DNA of 64,000 nucleotides from Limonium bicolor. Lineage: Eukaryota > Streptophyta > Magnoliopsida > Caryophyllales > Plumbaginaceae. The stretch lies in NCBI GenBank assembly GCA_023374045.1, contig CM041778.1, positions 405,168,438 to 405,232,437 of the forward strand, written 5' to 3'. Numbering within the stretch: the stretch's first letter is position 1; each line of letters starts with the position of its first letter. The position numbers and the translations under genes are program-made. The notes below the pieces were generated by a model. That model worked only from the letters and a program-made list of their open reading frames with translations, searched no databases and had not been told where the DNA came from. Positions 35,596-47,992 of this stretch are shown here, in pieces.

Positions 35596-36080
35596 CCCTT
35601 CGACAGGATTCACACAAAATCGAGCAAGGAATTGAGAGCATCAACGGCTACTACACACGCTGGGTGAAAATTTGGAATGAACAAAGAGAGCTGATCAGCA
35701 TCGCACCTTGCACTTGTGGATCCGCTACGCAAATTCTCAAACAAGAAGAACGAAAGGATCTTTGATTTCCTATGGCCGTGAACAGCTCCTACAAATCCCT
35801 GCGAAGTAACATACTGATATTGCTCCATTCCTGGCCCTCGACTTTGTGTATTCCATGCTGAGGCAAGAGGAGTACTATCGGAACTCATAGAAGACGAGAA
35901 AAAAAAATGAAAACATAGAAAGTATGGTTTTCACAAATACGAACCCTAACTCAGGAAATCGGAGCGTAACAACACGAGGCAAAAACCCTAAAAATTATAG
36001 AAGGGCAAATGTTCGCATTGTAAAAAACTGGGACACACCTACGATGAATGCTATTGGGTGAAGGGAACATTCCCTAGCCA
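35596..36080 (+). pseudogene. copia gag remnant with CCHC knuckle
   Basis: 35620-35880 contains UBN2-type gag words (INGYYTRWVKIWNEQRELI, APCTCGSA, SSYKSLRSNIL). A perfect C-x2-C-x4-H-x4-C knuckle (CSHCKKLGHTYDEC) is at 36011-36052. The gag N-terminus is missing. Confidence 0.8.
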
Positions 36081-36349
36081 TTGGAGGAACATACTGTCAA
36101 AGTTCAAGAAACCCATTGCTGTTGCACTCTTTGAAAATTAGCACAAAGACGAGGATGAAGAATCTCTAGTTCGAGGCTTCAACTGTGAACAACTTCAAGC
36201 CCTGAAAACCTATTTCAAGGACAAAAGATCACCATTGCAGGCCTTTCTCAGAGATAATTATAGCCTCGTTGAATGCATACCGGAGTAGAATCTTACTTCT
36301 AGTAAACGTGAAACTGATTGTAACAGGTACCCTGATTTCTTCACTTACT

Positions 36350-37700
36350 ACTAGTTTAATAACATATTTTATAAACTTATGGACTATAGACTCAGGTGCT
36401 ATAGATCATATTTTTGGAAACATAAAAATGTTTGTTGATGATGATTTTGTTGCTTGTGACAACTCTGTGAGAATGCCCGAAGGGCACCCTGGTTGCATAA
36501 AGGGTTTTGGAACCGTAAAACTAACTAATTTTTTTTGCTAGAAAAGGTTCTTTACGTTCCTAGTTTCAGGTTTCATCTTCTGCCAGTTAGAAAGCTACTC
36601 TTACAAATCAATGCTAAAATATTGATGTATGGTAATATCTGTGTTCTGCAGGACCTTGGTATCAACATTCATTTCAATTTAGGCTATGAGAAGAAAGGCT
36701 TGTATATTCAAAAAGTGGATCGTTTAACTGCTTTTATCTGCAGAAGAAAAAACAGTGTGATGTTTTGATGTAAATAGATTGCTAGTTGATAATAGAAAAT
36801 TGTGATGTTTCTGATGTAAACAGATCTGATGGACAAGATGTCTATGGTAGAAAAGCTATTGTTAATAAAGAATATCTTACTTCTGCTATTAAAAATGATC
36901 TTCATGTTTGGCATTTGAGATTAGGACATCCACCCCGAGAAAATACTTAAATTAAATCTTATCAAAGGTAATAAAACAGATAATAGTTTTTTCTACGACT
37001 GTTAATAGAGCAAAGAGTCACAGACTCCCATTTCCACCATCTAAAACAACTAGTGCTGAAATTCTAGATCTTTTACACATTGACATATGTTAACCCTTTA
37101 GACAAACCACTTATGACAACAAGAGATATTTTTTAGTATAGTAAATGATAAAAGTAGAGCTCTTTGGGTGAAACTTTAGAACATAAATATGAAGCCTTCT
37201 AATTCCTAAAAACTTTTATAATATTTGCACAAAGGCAGTTTGAGAAAAAGGTCAAATGCGTTAGGTCTGATAATGCATTTGAACTAGGAAGTTCAAATGA
37301 AGGAAAAATTTTCTTTCAATCCTTAGGAATATCTCATCAAACCTCCTGTCCTTATACTCCCCAACGAAATGGGGTGGTAGAAAGAAAACATAGATATCTT
37401 ATGGAAACAACTAGGGCCCTGTATTTCTAGTCTCAAATTCCATTAGATTTTTGGGGATAGTGTATTTTAACGGCTACTGATTTGATCAACAAATTACCTA
37501 GTTCTGTCCTCCAAGGAAAACAACCCTTTGAAACCTTGCATAACAAACAAGTAGACTACAACTCTCTCAGGCCTTTTGGATGTTTCATATGCACTTATTT
37601 TAGGTCAGGAACAAGGGAAATTTGGATCAAGGACTATCCCTTGTATCAACTGTCTAGCCAAAGGACAAAAAGGTTACAAACTTCTAAAGCTTGAGGACAA
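36350..37700 (+). pseudogene. copia protease and integrase remnant
   Basis: The protease motif IDSGAIDH is at 36386-36409 (catalytic Asp codon 36389-36391). The pre-integrase LHVWHLRLGHPP is near 36901-36936. The integrase core has LHIDIC near 37077 (first Asp), RSDNAFELGSS near 37264 (second Asp) and TPQRNGVVERKHR near 37357-37395 (Glu). Later segments ([23 protein letters not shown]) are in open frames. Stops separate the parts. Confidence 0.85.
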
Positions 37701-38209
37701 GAAAATTATCATCTATAGAGATGTTTACTTTCATGAAAATATTTTCCCTTACTAAATTACTAACTTTAACATTTCCAAACTACACCATACGACTGAAATT
37801 GCAACAGATCAACCATCTATCATTTATGCCTCTGATGAAGATGATCCTTATTATACACCTCCAAAACAAACACATCCACAATTCCACACAATCCTGAAAC
37901 CAATACCAATACCAAACATCCAAGACTCTTATTCCCAAGAACCTGAAAATGCACCCAAAAGGTCTACACGTACAAAACATCCATCAGCTTATCTCCAACT
38001 ATCATATAGGATCTGCTCAGCTTGAACAAGATCCCTTCACACAGATTCTTAAAACAAGGATCAATCACCCTTTCATTCATCTGACAACAGCAAACCCCTT
38101 TTACACACTCTCACTGATATAACACCTAGTTTTTCCATCGTAGCTTCTTCACTTCAAAACAATCACATTTTTGACAAAATTTTGAAGAAGCCTCACAACA
38201 CCAACACTG

Positions 38210-39440
38210 GACATAAGCTATCAATAAGGAATTGCAAGCCCTAACTGAAAATAAAACTTGGGAACTTACCAAACTCCCTAAAAAAAAAAGGCCATAGGTT
38301 GTAAGTGGGTATTCAAGCCTAAGCTTAGAGCTGATGATACCCTAGAAAGATATAAGGCTAGACTTGTAGCCAAAGGATACAACTAGAAACATGGATTAGA
38401 CTATACCAAGACTCTCTCACCAGTTGTGAGAATGACAACAACAAGAATCCTCTTGGTTGTAGCTATTAAAACACATTGGGCTATATATCAACTTGATGTG
38501 AACAATGCCTTCATTCATGGACATCTACATGAATATATATAGCAAGTCCTAAAAGGTTTACAAATTGACGGAAACACAAATGCTTGTAGGTTAAAGAAAT
38601 CCCTTTATGGATTAAAACAAGCCTCGCGTCAATGGTTTGCAAGATTGAGCCAATTTTTAGAGAATATTGGATACACCAAATCAGAAAATGATTCTTCCTT
38701 GTTCACTAAAAACAACTTTAATAAAGTCACCTTTCTTGCTATATATGTAAATGACCTGCTCATAACAGGTAATGACACAAATGAGATAAAAACTATCAAA
38801 CAAAGGTTAGATCAAGAATTTAAAATTAAAGATTTAGGAAACTTGCACTTCTTTTTGGGAATGGAATTCTTATTTCTTGATTCAGGTCTCATTATCTCCC
38901 AAAGAAGGTTCTGTACTGAGATACTTACAGAACACTACATCTTCAGCAAAAACAGTCTTATCTCTCCTCTTCAACAAACAGAAAAATTGGGTATAAACGA
39001 TGGTGAGATCCTTCCAAATCCCACCTTTTACCGAAGTCTAATTGAAAAACTAATTATCTTGCTCATACGCGTCCTGATATTGCTGACATTATACAGTTAC
39101 TAAGTCAATTCTTGTAGGAACCTAAAGAAAACACAAGAACATGAAGGCAGCAATTCATACACTTCAGTACCTGTGTCTGCGTGGGACACTGCAATATGGC
39201 ATACACCTGAACAACAACCAAGACTTCTCTCTCTTTGCCTACTGTGACAGTCACTAGAAAATCAGTTTCTGGATATTATGTTATGCTTGGTGGATACCCG
39301 ATTGCATGGAAATAAAAAAAACAAAGCAGTGTGTCCCTCTCTTCCGCAGAAGCAGAATATAGAGCCATGCGAGCTGTTACCACTGAACTAACATGGATTA
39401 GTAGATTGGTAGTTGAACTAGGAGATGAGAGGATCTGTCA
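38210..39440 (+). pseudogene. copia reverse transcriptase and RNase H remnant
   Basis: RT begins near 38222 (NKELQALTENKTWEL) with GCKWVFKPKL and RYKARLVAKGY. The box [11 protein letters not shown] is near 38489 and SLYGLKQASRQWF near 38601. The catalytic YVDD box reads YVND at 38744-38755: the third residue Asp is now Asn, which would abolish activity. RNase H ends with SLSSAEAEYRAMRA (39334-39375) and stops abruptly at about 39440. Confidence 0.88.
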
Positions 39441-39489
39441 TGAAGTCTTTGAGTTAGGATTTTTGAAAAATATCCTCGTTTTGGTTTTT

Positions 39490-40760
39490 AGTGGTGCAGA
39501 CATAGTATTGTAATTTGGGAGGAGGTCTATGAGTTCTACGAGATCTTCTGAGGTGAGAATCAGTATCTGTCCTGAAAGAATCTAGATTCTCAATAGGTTC
39601 TGCTAACTGTATAGGATTTTCCTCTAAAATCTGGTTTGTTTCTGGAGTATGAGAATTATTCTGATGGACTTGATTTTCATCAGCTGGGTTGTTTTCTTTA
39701 CTGTTACAACTAACAGGGGAATTTTGGTTATTTCCTGATGTGTTATCTTGTAAATTTTGGAGTTTCTTGGGAGGAACAGCAATTTGTTCTAAAGGGAAAT
39801 CATAGTAGGTTTTTGAGGTATTTGGAAATAAATCAGAAATTTCCTCTGTTCGAGTTTGGACAGTTTTGTCATGCCAAACTTCTTGCCACTCTTATTCTGT
39901 AATGGGAGTATATGCTCGAAGAAAACAACATCCCTACTAAGTTTGACTTCATTGATTTCTATATTGAGAACAAGGTAGCCCTTAGAGTTTTTGCTGTTTC
40001 CTAAATAGACACAGACTGAAGAACGGGGGTCTAGTTTGCCTCTATTAGGAAGGATGTTGGTGACAAAGCATAGGCACCCAAAATTCTTAATGGAATTGTA
40101 GTCAGGAGGGGAGTTATACAGCTTCTCAAAAGGAGTAATATGATTGATCGCCTTTGAAGGAGTTCTATTTAGAATGAAGGCAGCATGGTTTAAAGCAAAA
40201 CCCCAAAATTCTGGTTTTAAACCAGACTGGAACATGAATGCTCTAGTTATGTTCATCAGATGCCCTTGTTTTCTCTCAACCACCCCATTTTGTTGGGGTG
40301 TGTGAGGGCATGTTTTCTAATGAACAATCCCTTTTCTTTTTAAAAAATCAACCCCTTCAAGAGAGCTTCTAAGCTCCTTGGCATTATCAGATCTTAAAAT
40401 TTTAACTTTGTTTTCAAACTGTGTTTCTATGAGTTGAATAAAATCCTTTATCAAGTTAAAGGCTTCTGATTTGTTTTTGTGAAGTTTCACCCATGTCCCC
40501 CTAGTAAAATCATCAACAATTGTCAAAAAAACGATGTCCCTCTAAAGTATGTTTCCTCATAGGACCGCAAACATCAATATGAAGCACATGAAATAGGATA
40601 GTGCTTTTTATTTCAGATTTTTCAAAACTGAGCCTTTGCCCTTTGATTTGAAACACAGTACATGGCAAGATTTGTGTCAGCCTAGATGGAATAATTTCCC
40701 AATATCCATTCTAAAAGTTTTCTAAAGGGTATATGCCCTAGCTTGCTATGCCATAGGAAA
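39490..40760 (-). pseudogene. copia integrase remnant, minus strand
   Basis: On the minus strand: pre-integrase LGHIPF near 40745; core MTIVDDFTRGTWV (40526) and ILRSDNAKEL; ERKQGHLMNITRA at 40280 and the C-terminal part to 39789 (FKPEFWG-like, SVCVYLGNSKNSKGY). The linker with RRSRRTHRPPPKLQYY follows near 39555-39500. Stops lie between the parts. Confidence 0.85.
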
Positions 40761-41097
40761 AAATCCCTGTCGGGTACATCCACCCACCTTGGGACAGACA
40801 AGTTACAGAAGATGACAGTTCAATTCAACTAAGAAATCCTTCAAACCTACTGTATCAAGAAAATAAACACCGCATCGCTGATATCCAATCACATTTTTCA
40901 ATTTGGTCTTAGAATCCTGTAGAAACAATGCCTATCTGAGAATATAACCAGAATGCCAAGTTGTTTCGCAAGTTTCTCAACAGATATTAAGTTAAACATG
41001 AAGTTGGGCACATATAGAACATTATTCAGATTGAAACCTTTGCATAGTTCAACATTCCCACGACTTTGGACCAAACAGGTATTCCCATCAGGTAGGG

Positions 41098-41200
41098 TTA
41101 GTTTCTATTCATGGAAAGATGCATTAAACTATTCATTAGGTTTTTATTACCAGTAACATGTTTAGATGCTCTAGAATCCATGATCCGGACAGAATTTAAT
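41098..41200 (-). pseudogene. copia protease remnant with altered active site
   Basis: The motif reads IMDSRASKHVTG where DSGA is expected. The catalytic Asp codon is at 41178-41176; the following Gly is Arg (41172-41170), explained by a single G-to-A change. Inactive. Confidence 0.8.
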
Positions 41201-41286
41201 TGTTTAGAAAGAAAGTTATTAGCAATTATTATCTCAGGGCAATAAGATTTAAAAAGGGTACCGGAAAAGCCTCCAAAGTTGTTCAC

Positions 41287-41503
41287 TGATTCGTCACTGC
41301 TGGTTGTGGCTTTCGTTGTAAATACTTCACCAAGCCTTCAACTTGTTCAGATGTGAAGCCAACAATAGGCGATTGTTTATCTTGAGTGGGACTCTTCTTC
41401 TGATTATCTTGTTCTAGAATGGAATTAGCTACGCGTTGTTGTTGGGTTCGATTCTGGTTTCCTTCTTCGGGAAAGCTGACAATCCACCAACACTCGGATC
41501 GAG
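41287..41503 (-). pseudogene. gag C-terminal half, copia (after the insertion)
   Basis: Begins inside the CCHC knuckle (SECWW) and continues with a Gln/Asn/Lys-rich tail ending YLQRKPQPAVTNQ. Its upstream half is at 48362-49290. With the insertion and one TSD copy removed, the spacing of the knuckle continues in the same frame. Confidence 0.85.
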
Positions 41504-42436
41504 TGTAACACCCCCGAATCACGACCAACAACAATACGACGCGCCTAAGTTAGCGGGAGAAGTCTACGCAGCGGTTTCGAACTCTATTCGGGTGCTACAG
41601 ACGCCAACCACCCACGTGGTTGACAGTCCTCATTACCAACTCCAAGTTACGGTCTGTATGACTGGAAGTCCAACTTAACGAAATCCGAATACAATATAAG
41701 TACAACTCAAGTACCGAGCATCTACAGTTTAGTTAACACTTAAACAACATAACTCATACATAAGAAAGCATACTACTTAAAGTCTTGCCATGTGGACTAC
41801 CCCTATGATAGTCACCCTTGCCTACTCTCCGTTATCGTCCGGCACAATACCTGAAAAAAATTGGGTGTAAAGGACTCAGCAAACTACGCTGAGTATGAAC
41901 GTGTGAAGCCCGCATGTTACCGGGCCACACGACTTGGTCGAATATTATTAAGTCAATTTACATGCTATTAAAGCAGTAAAGCACATCACAATACATCATA
42001 GTATCAAACACACTTTAAGGTGGCATAGCAATATCAACAAACATCCAAGCATAACAGGCTGGCATCATAGCCCATCAAACACGCAACCAAGCACAACGAG
42101 CTGCTAATATAGTAACAACAATCATGTAAGTCATCAGACGTGTGCATAGGTATGTGATACCCATGATCCTCACTATGGGATCGTACGAGCGTTGTTGTTT
42201 TCATTTCTTTCTCTTGTTCCCTTAATGTGTATTTTCTTTCTCTTTCCTTGCACTAGGTCTGGGGATGTAATTTAGATCCCGTGACCATCTCATGTAGGTG
42301 CTAACCTTTCCTTGTTTCTTTAAGGGTTATTTGTGAATTCTCTTATCACCACAATTTGGAGTACATCTTGTCCATAGCTAATCCTCCATTCCCGGATAGC
42401 TCTTTCTCTCTCTATTGTTTCTAAATGTTATTGGCC

Positions 42437-43176
42437 ATTGCCCCGGATACCAAGGGTCCGTCTCCCTATTCCTTTTTCCATGTTACTAGCCTCTGCTCCG
42501 GATTCAAGGGTCCGTCTCCCTATTCCTTCTCAATGTTCTGGTCTCTACCCCGGATACAAGGGTCCGTCTCCCTATTCCTTTCATGTTACTAGCCTTGCTC
42601 CGGATTCAAGGGTCCGTCTCCCTATTCCTTCTCAATGTTCTGGTCTTACCCCGGATACAAGGGTCCGTCTCCCTATTCATTCTCAATGTTACTAGCGCCT
42701 TTGCTCCGGATTCAAAGGGTCCGTCTCCCTATTCATTCTCAATGTTACTAGCCTTTGCTCCGGATTCAAAGGGTCCGTCTCCCTATTCCTTCTCAATGTT
42801 ATGGTCTTTACCCGGATACCAAGGGTCCGTCTCCCTATTCATTCTCAATGTTACTAGCCTTTGCTCCGGATTCAAAGGGTCCGTCTCCCTATTCATTCTC
42901 AATGTTACTAGCCTTTGCTCCGGATTCAAAGGGTCCGTCTCCCTATTCATTCTCAATGTTACTAGCCTTTGCTCCGGATTCAAAGGGTCCGTCTCCCTAT
43001 TCCTTCTCAATGTTATGGTCTTTACCCCGGATACCAAGGGTCCGTCTCCCTATTCATTCTCAATGTTACTAGCCTTTGCTCCGGATTCAAAGGGTCCGTC
43101 TCCCTATTCCTTCTCAATGTTATGGTCTTTACCCCGGATACAAAGGGTCCGTCTCCCTATTCGTTCTCAATGTTAC
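42437..43176. repeat. 54-bp minisatellite, 14 units
   Basis: Fourteen copies of a ~54-bp unit centred on GGGTCCGTCTCCCTATTC. Two variants intermix: A (TTACTAGCCTTTGCTCCGG…) and B (TTATGGTCTTTACCCCGG…). Their order is partly patterned: A A B A A A A B A B. The early units are shorter and more diverged, the later ones nearly identical. It opens long repetitive frames on both strands, which I do not take as proteins. Confidence 0.95.
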
Positions 43177-43202
43177 TGGCTTATCATCATCTTTGATAAC
43201 TC

Positions 43203-43354
43203 GACACCATAGTGGGTGTCTTTAGAGGTCCTCTATAGTTAAGAGGGGTTTTCTCTTTGTATAGTTCTTTTGTTTTGTCCACGTGGTTCGTCATGTCTCA
43301 CCAAGGAGACTTGCTCTTCGTTATGATTAATGAATAGACACCATAGTGGGTGTC
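43203..43354. repeat. Duplicated palindrome GACACC-ATAGTG-GGTGTC
   Basis: Two exact 18-bp copies (43203-43220 and 43337-43354), each with 6-bp inverted arms. Each is followed by a related GTCCTC…TTAGAG segment, suggesting a diverged ~134-bp duplication. Confidence 0.7.
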
Positions 43355-43999
43355 ATGGTAGTCCTCAATGGTTTAGAGAGGAGTTCCCCTTATTGAGTTT
43401 TCTTTGTTTTCATAGTTCGTAGTAGTTCTCGTATAGTTTTCCCTTTATGTAATTTTTTTGTTTACATAGTTCGTTGAATCTCGTCTCAAAGTTCCATAAC
43501 GCGAAAGGGACTAAACTACTGTGTGCGCGCAATGATATATTCATCAATGATATAGAAATCATACAACATGATAAACAAGCAATCCAATTTCATGCTTTGA
43601 TCTTATGTCATTTTCACACAAAGCACACAGCACACAAAGCAAACAAGCCGTGTAACACGGCAACATACGAACCACACATGTCCATACCTCTTTCGCTTGT
43701 TCGAGTCGTCTCACACTCGGAGTCCCGGTCGGAGCACGCTACGATCCTAGAGTTAATTAAAACAATGTGTCAGCTCATTATTTTATGTGACGACACTTTA
43801 TATCGTATGTTATTCCTTAGGTATGTTGTTACATGCTTAGTTTAGATTGACTCTTAGAATTCCACATGCATTAATCCTAGGCTCAACTTACTCCAAGGAT
43901 ATTCATTCCTTTAGTTACATGTTAACTAAGTCCTTTTCCCTTAGCTCCGTGTTAAAGCATCTTAAACGTTACTCATGTAACAAGTTTGTATAAAATAGA

Positions 44000-46880
44000 C
44001 ATAACTTGTCTAGGGTGTTTTCCCTCCTTAGATAGGTAGATGAGAAATGTTTTAATCCTTGTTTAATGGTAATATAGACCATAAAGTATCCCTAAACTCC
44101 TTTACACAGCAGTCCAAAAGTTTTCAAGTTGGAAACACAAACATATTGTCTAACGTCACCTTTAAGGTAATAATTGATGTTCAACCTTCTCTCCATGATT
44201 TGCTAACCTAGTTATGTTTATTAGCTATCATTTGGGTTCATTATTAAACTTGAATCCCACTTATAGTACCCTTGTGACAGAAATCTAATATCAACGAAAA
44301 CTGAAACCGCAATCTAATGTTGTTTCTTGTATCTTGTTACTCTTTAGTTCCATGGATGATTCACTCCTTCCCTCAGTTTTACCCCACTAGGTACATGTGT
44401 TAATACTGTTTTAAACTCCAAACCACACTAGTAAAACACTCATCAGCTGCTGTACTCAAATGCACAGAACAGAAACTACCTAAAACTGAAACCGAAATCC
44501 ACCTTAATTCTTCCTCATTCCTTCCTCTTGTCCTTAGTTAATTGATTCCTAGATTCCCAACTGATTTTGCCAAATGAGTTCATCTCTTTACTAATGTTTT
44601 GAGCCCACACCTGAGCCTCCATAATACTTCTACTACCTCAGTAACTCTTCTGTACAGACACCATACTACAGAAACCGAAATACAAAAATCTGTTTCATTT
44701 AATTCCATTGTCTATGTCTCCTCACTGGTATTCTTTCTCTGGTTTTCCCCTACTTGTAAACACTCAGACTTATGCATAAACAAGGTCTTAAACTCAAGAC
44801 TAACCCACAAACACACCCACGGCACAACCCATACAGAGGCAGGAAGTTGAAGCCTTGAAAAAAACAGAAAAGGAAAAGCTGTGAAATCCTTCTTCCTCCA
44901 ATCTTTTATGTTTGTTAAACTGTCTTTAAATCTCTCAAATGTGTATGTCAGCTCAGACCACATATTGATACTGACTGGGATTTATTGTTAAATCAACCCA
45001 ACACTTATATCCCATCTGAACTTTGTTTTCACTGAACCCAAGTTACATGGAACGCTAACATTACAGGACTGATGCATTAACTCTGCTACTTTTACTCTCA
45101 TTCCATTCTGTTACTCATCCCACTGTCTCTCAAGCTTATCCCTATGTACTCATTACTCAGCTATGTGTCTCATCTATATTTTAAGCCCAAAACTTCAACA
45201 ATGAACATTTACCTGCTCCTCTGTACAGAACCTCACGAAACTGAAAAATGAAACAGAAACACAAGTCTGTAATGGGAAACTGAAACTGATAACTCTCTTG
45301 TTCTCTTTCTGTCAGCCCATAAATCTATCTCTCAATTCATCCCAAAAGGTTCACATTTAGCTACATGAATTTGGCAGGGTTTTAAACTTATGAAACCATC
45401 AATATAATTCCATACACTCCCTTCTGTCCCTGGGTTATACAGACGCCACTTCCTAACAAAACTGGAATTCAGAAACTGATAACCCCTCCCTTTCTTTTAT
45501 TCTGTTAGCTCGTGATTTTGGGATTCCTTGTTTCCCCATCTTGTTTGGCTACTTAGTCACGTATTTAGTTACAGTTTAACTCTAAGCAACCCAAGACACC
45601 AAGTCAAGGTTACAGAAAAACCATTCCCACTGAACTAAGAGTTTTCAGAAAACTAACCCAACTGAAACAGAAAACTGGCATTGATCTTTCTTTCCTCTTT
45701 TATTTTCCTCATTGTTCTTTAACCAGGCTTTCACTTCTACCTAAGTTTTTCCCCACCTACTGAGAGTTTCATCAGGAGTTTAAGTCCAAAGCTAACCCAT
45801 AACAACAACACTACACCCTGAGAAGTTAATATGCAGAAAGCACAAATTTTCAGAAACTGAAGTTGATGTATTCTTTTTTTTTGTTATCGATTTCTTCTGC
45901 TCTTTTATTTTGATTTCTGGTTTCCCAAGTCATTTCCCCATTCCATTAAGTGTTTCCCCACGATATCACTTAAGGAACAGACCTAAGACAGTATGGCCTG
46001 CACTCCTAAAACCCTTTTACTCAGAATCTGTAAACCGATAACAAACTACAGAACAGAAACTGCTACCACCTCTTATGTTTTTCATTCCTACAGATGCAAC
46101 AGATTAGTTCTGGTTTTCTTTTGAATTACTCTCTTCTGCTTTTGTTGTTTTACATTCTGTCATCTAACTACTTAGTTATCTTTTAAATGTAGTTTTAACC
46201 CATTATTGCATTGCTTAAACTGACACAGAATAAATCAGAAACCTGGAAACCTGAACGCATGAACTGAAGTTTGTTCTTTCTGTTATTGTTTCTTTGTTTT
46301 CTTTCTTTCTTGTTTTCTTTTTTCTCTTTAATCTGGTTTCAGGTTTCCCTCAAGTTATTTAGTCACTAGTTAAACGTTCCAGCTATATTTTAATCTCCAA
46401 TAACACACTAACCCACTGATGTATCACTATACAGAAACACGAGGATCAGCAGAAACAGATAAAGCAGAAACTGTGTTTGAGTTTTTTTTTTCTTTATGAT
46501 TCTGTTTACTCACGCATCTGGTCCCCAATTTCACCCCAATGTGTTTGCAACTTAGTTAGGTGCAAGAGTAATATTTTAGGCCCATTATTAACCAATGCAA
46601 CTATCATATCATTTCTGGAAATCAGTCTTACAGAAATCCAGAATTACCCAAAATCTGTAGCACAGGTTTTCTGTGTATTTCTCCATCCTACCTCACTTCT
46701 TGTGCAATAACCTGGATTTTAACTTCCTCCAAGTGATTACAATTTAGCTGGGTGTTTTAGCAACATGTTAAATCCATTATTAAGCCAACACATCCTTTTT
46801 ATCTCCTCTGGCAATTAATTATACCGAAACTGAAAATGTACCAGAGACTGAAGTTTCAGAAATGTTTGAGTTAGATGTTC
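44000..46880. repeat. Degenerate ~197-bp tandem array
   Basis: An anchor word close to CAGAAACTGAAAC recurs near 44108, 44277, 44468, 44664, 44833, 45064, 45237, 45471, 45666, 45850, 46049, 46229, 46464, 46631 and 46838. The mean spacing is about 195-197 bp. Between anchors, T-rich TTTCTTT/TGGTTTCCCC stretches and a TTTTAAACYC word also recur. Units are strongly diverged. Estimated by eye. Confidence 0.6.
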
Positions 46881-47919
46881 TGTTCCTTCTCAGCCCCTTA
46901 CTAGTCTGTTCTCAGAGGTGCGTTTCATCAAGCATTACGAAGGAATTAAGAGGACGCTAAGGAGCTTAGATTAGGCTAGTTATTTGGCATACTAGGGGAG
47001 GGAGTTACTTATGAATTCGAAGTGCATGAACAAAAACAGAACTAGATCAGTTTCTGAAATCCTAGTAATACCTTGCTTCCAAGTGTAGTTTCCTCTTCCG
47101 CTCCACTCTTATTAGCTTTGGAATGTCATATAAGAGAAAAAGTCAAACTGGAACATCGGTGGGTCTGTTACAGGTTGAGCTTGAGAATGAAGGATTGGTT
47201 TCTTCCCATGCACTTGCTGTTTCACTTTCTTCCTCTTAGATTTTGGTCAGGAGGCCACGTTTAACACGCAGAGATACAGCAGGGCCTGTTGACTGTGGAG
47301 TTTGTTGCACTCTTCGTGGGTTTGCTAGCATCCGAGGTGGGATTGTTTTGCTCCAAGACTTGCGAAATGAAATGGGTTGTGTTTAACTTGCTAGTTCTCT
47401 GTACAGGTAGAACCGGATGCATGCCAGAAGAGGGGAAGAGGAGCTGTTTGCACCAAGGAACGGAAGAATGTAATGGTTTCAGGCATGCACATCTGAGGTG
47501 AGCTCTTGCATGGATTAGACACCCATTCAATGGGTTGCAGTATGAACAATGATTTAAGATGAGGAACTGAGTGGCATTGCAGTTAGGCGATCGTGGATTC
47601 TTGTGTGGGACTCGAAGAACGAAAACTGGGGGGTTGGTTCATTGAACGACAGTGGGTCAGTGATTCTCATCAGGATGCGGTGAGGTAGTGGTTGCAAGTT
47701 ACTAAAAAGGGGTTGTGGAAGTTTGGTGGGTTCGAACTCTAACGGGTCCTTACTTCTATGTCTGACCTCATCGAGTTCAATGCACGATAGCAGCATGGCT
47801 GTTTAGTTAGAAAATTTCTTCTGTTTTCAGGCGACACCACAGAGACTCGCTCTTGCCTTTCTTTGTATTTACCTCGTTGTTTAATTCTAGTTTCAGTTTG
47901 TGCGAATTAGTTGTTGAAT

Positions 47920-47992
47920 ACGAGCATAGCTCAACTGGTTAAGCACTCGGAACAAGTACAGGAGGTCTCGGGTTTGAGCCTCAACGGGAGCG
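47920..47992 (+). repeat. tRNA-like Pol III A/B box pair (SINE head or tRNA fossil)
   Basis: TAGCTCAACTGG at 47927-47938 matches the A-box consensus TRGYNNARNNGG exactly. GGTTTGAGCCT at 47971-47981 matches the B box except for one C-to-T change. The 32-bp gap equals that of a real tRNA gene. The acceptor stems do not pair and the T stem is weak, so it is not a working tRNA. It is followed by a T-rich stretch that could terminate Pol III (48001-48020). Confidence 0.6.

Larger units (their letters stand above)
35596..39440 (+). mobile_element. Ty1/copia remnant, plus strand, LTRs missing
   Basis: Ordered plus-strand copia domains from gag to RNase H without either LTR. The left edge abuts the minus-strand gypsy gag, and the right edge abuts the integrase/RT linker of a minus-strand copia element. 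It is full of stops and frame changes. Confidence 0.85.

Noticed and set aside
42583..43212. 209-codon repetitive frame (GPSPYSFSML units)
   Set aside because: By-product of a 54-bp minisatellite (divisible by 3), open in several frames and on the other strand.
44599..44963. Overlapping ~83-codon frames on both strands
   Set aside because: Within the degenerate 197-bp array; no domain and no conservation between units.
47920..47992. Functional tRNA gene
   Set aside because: A and B boxes fit, but the acceptor stems do not pair and the T stem has mismatches.
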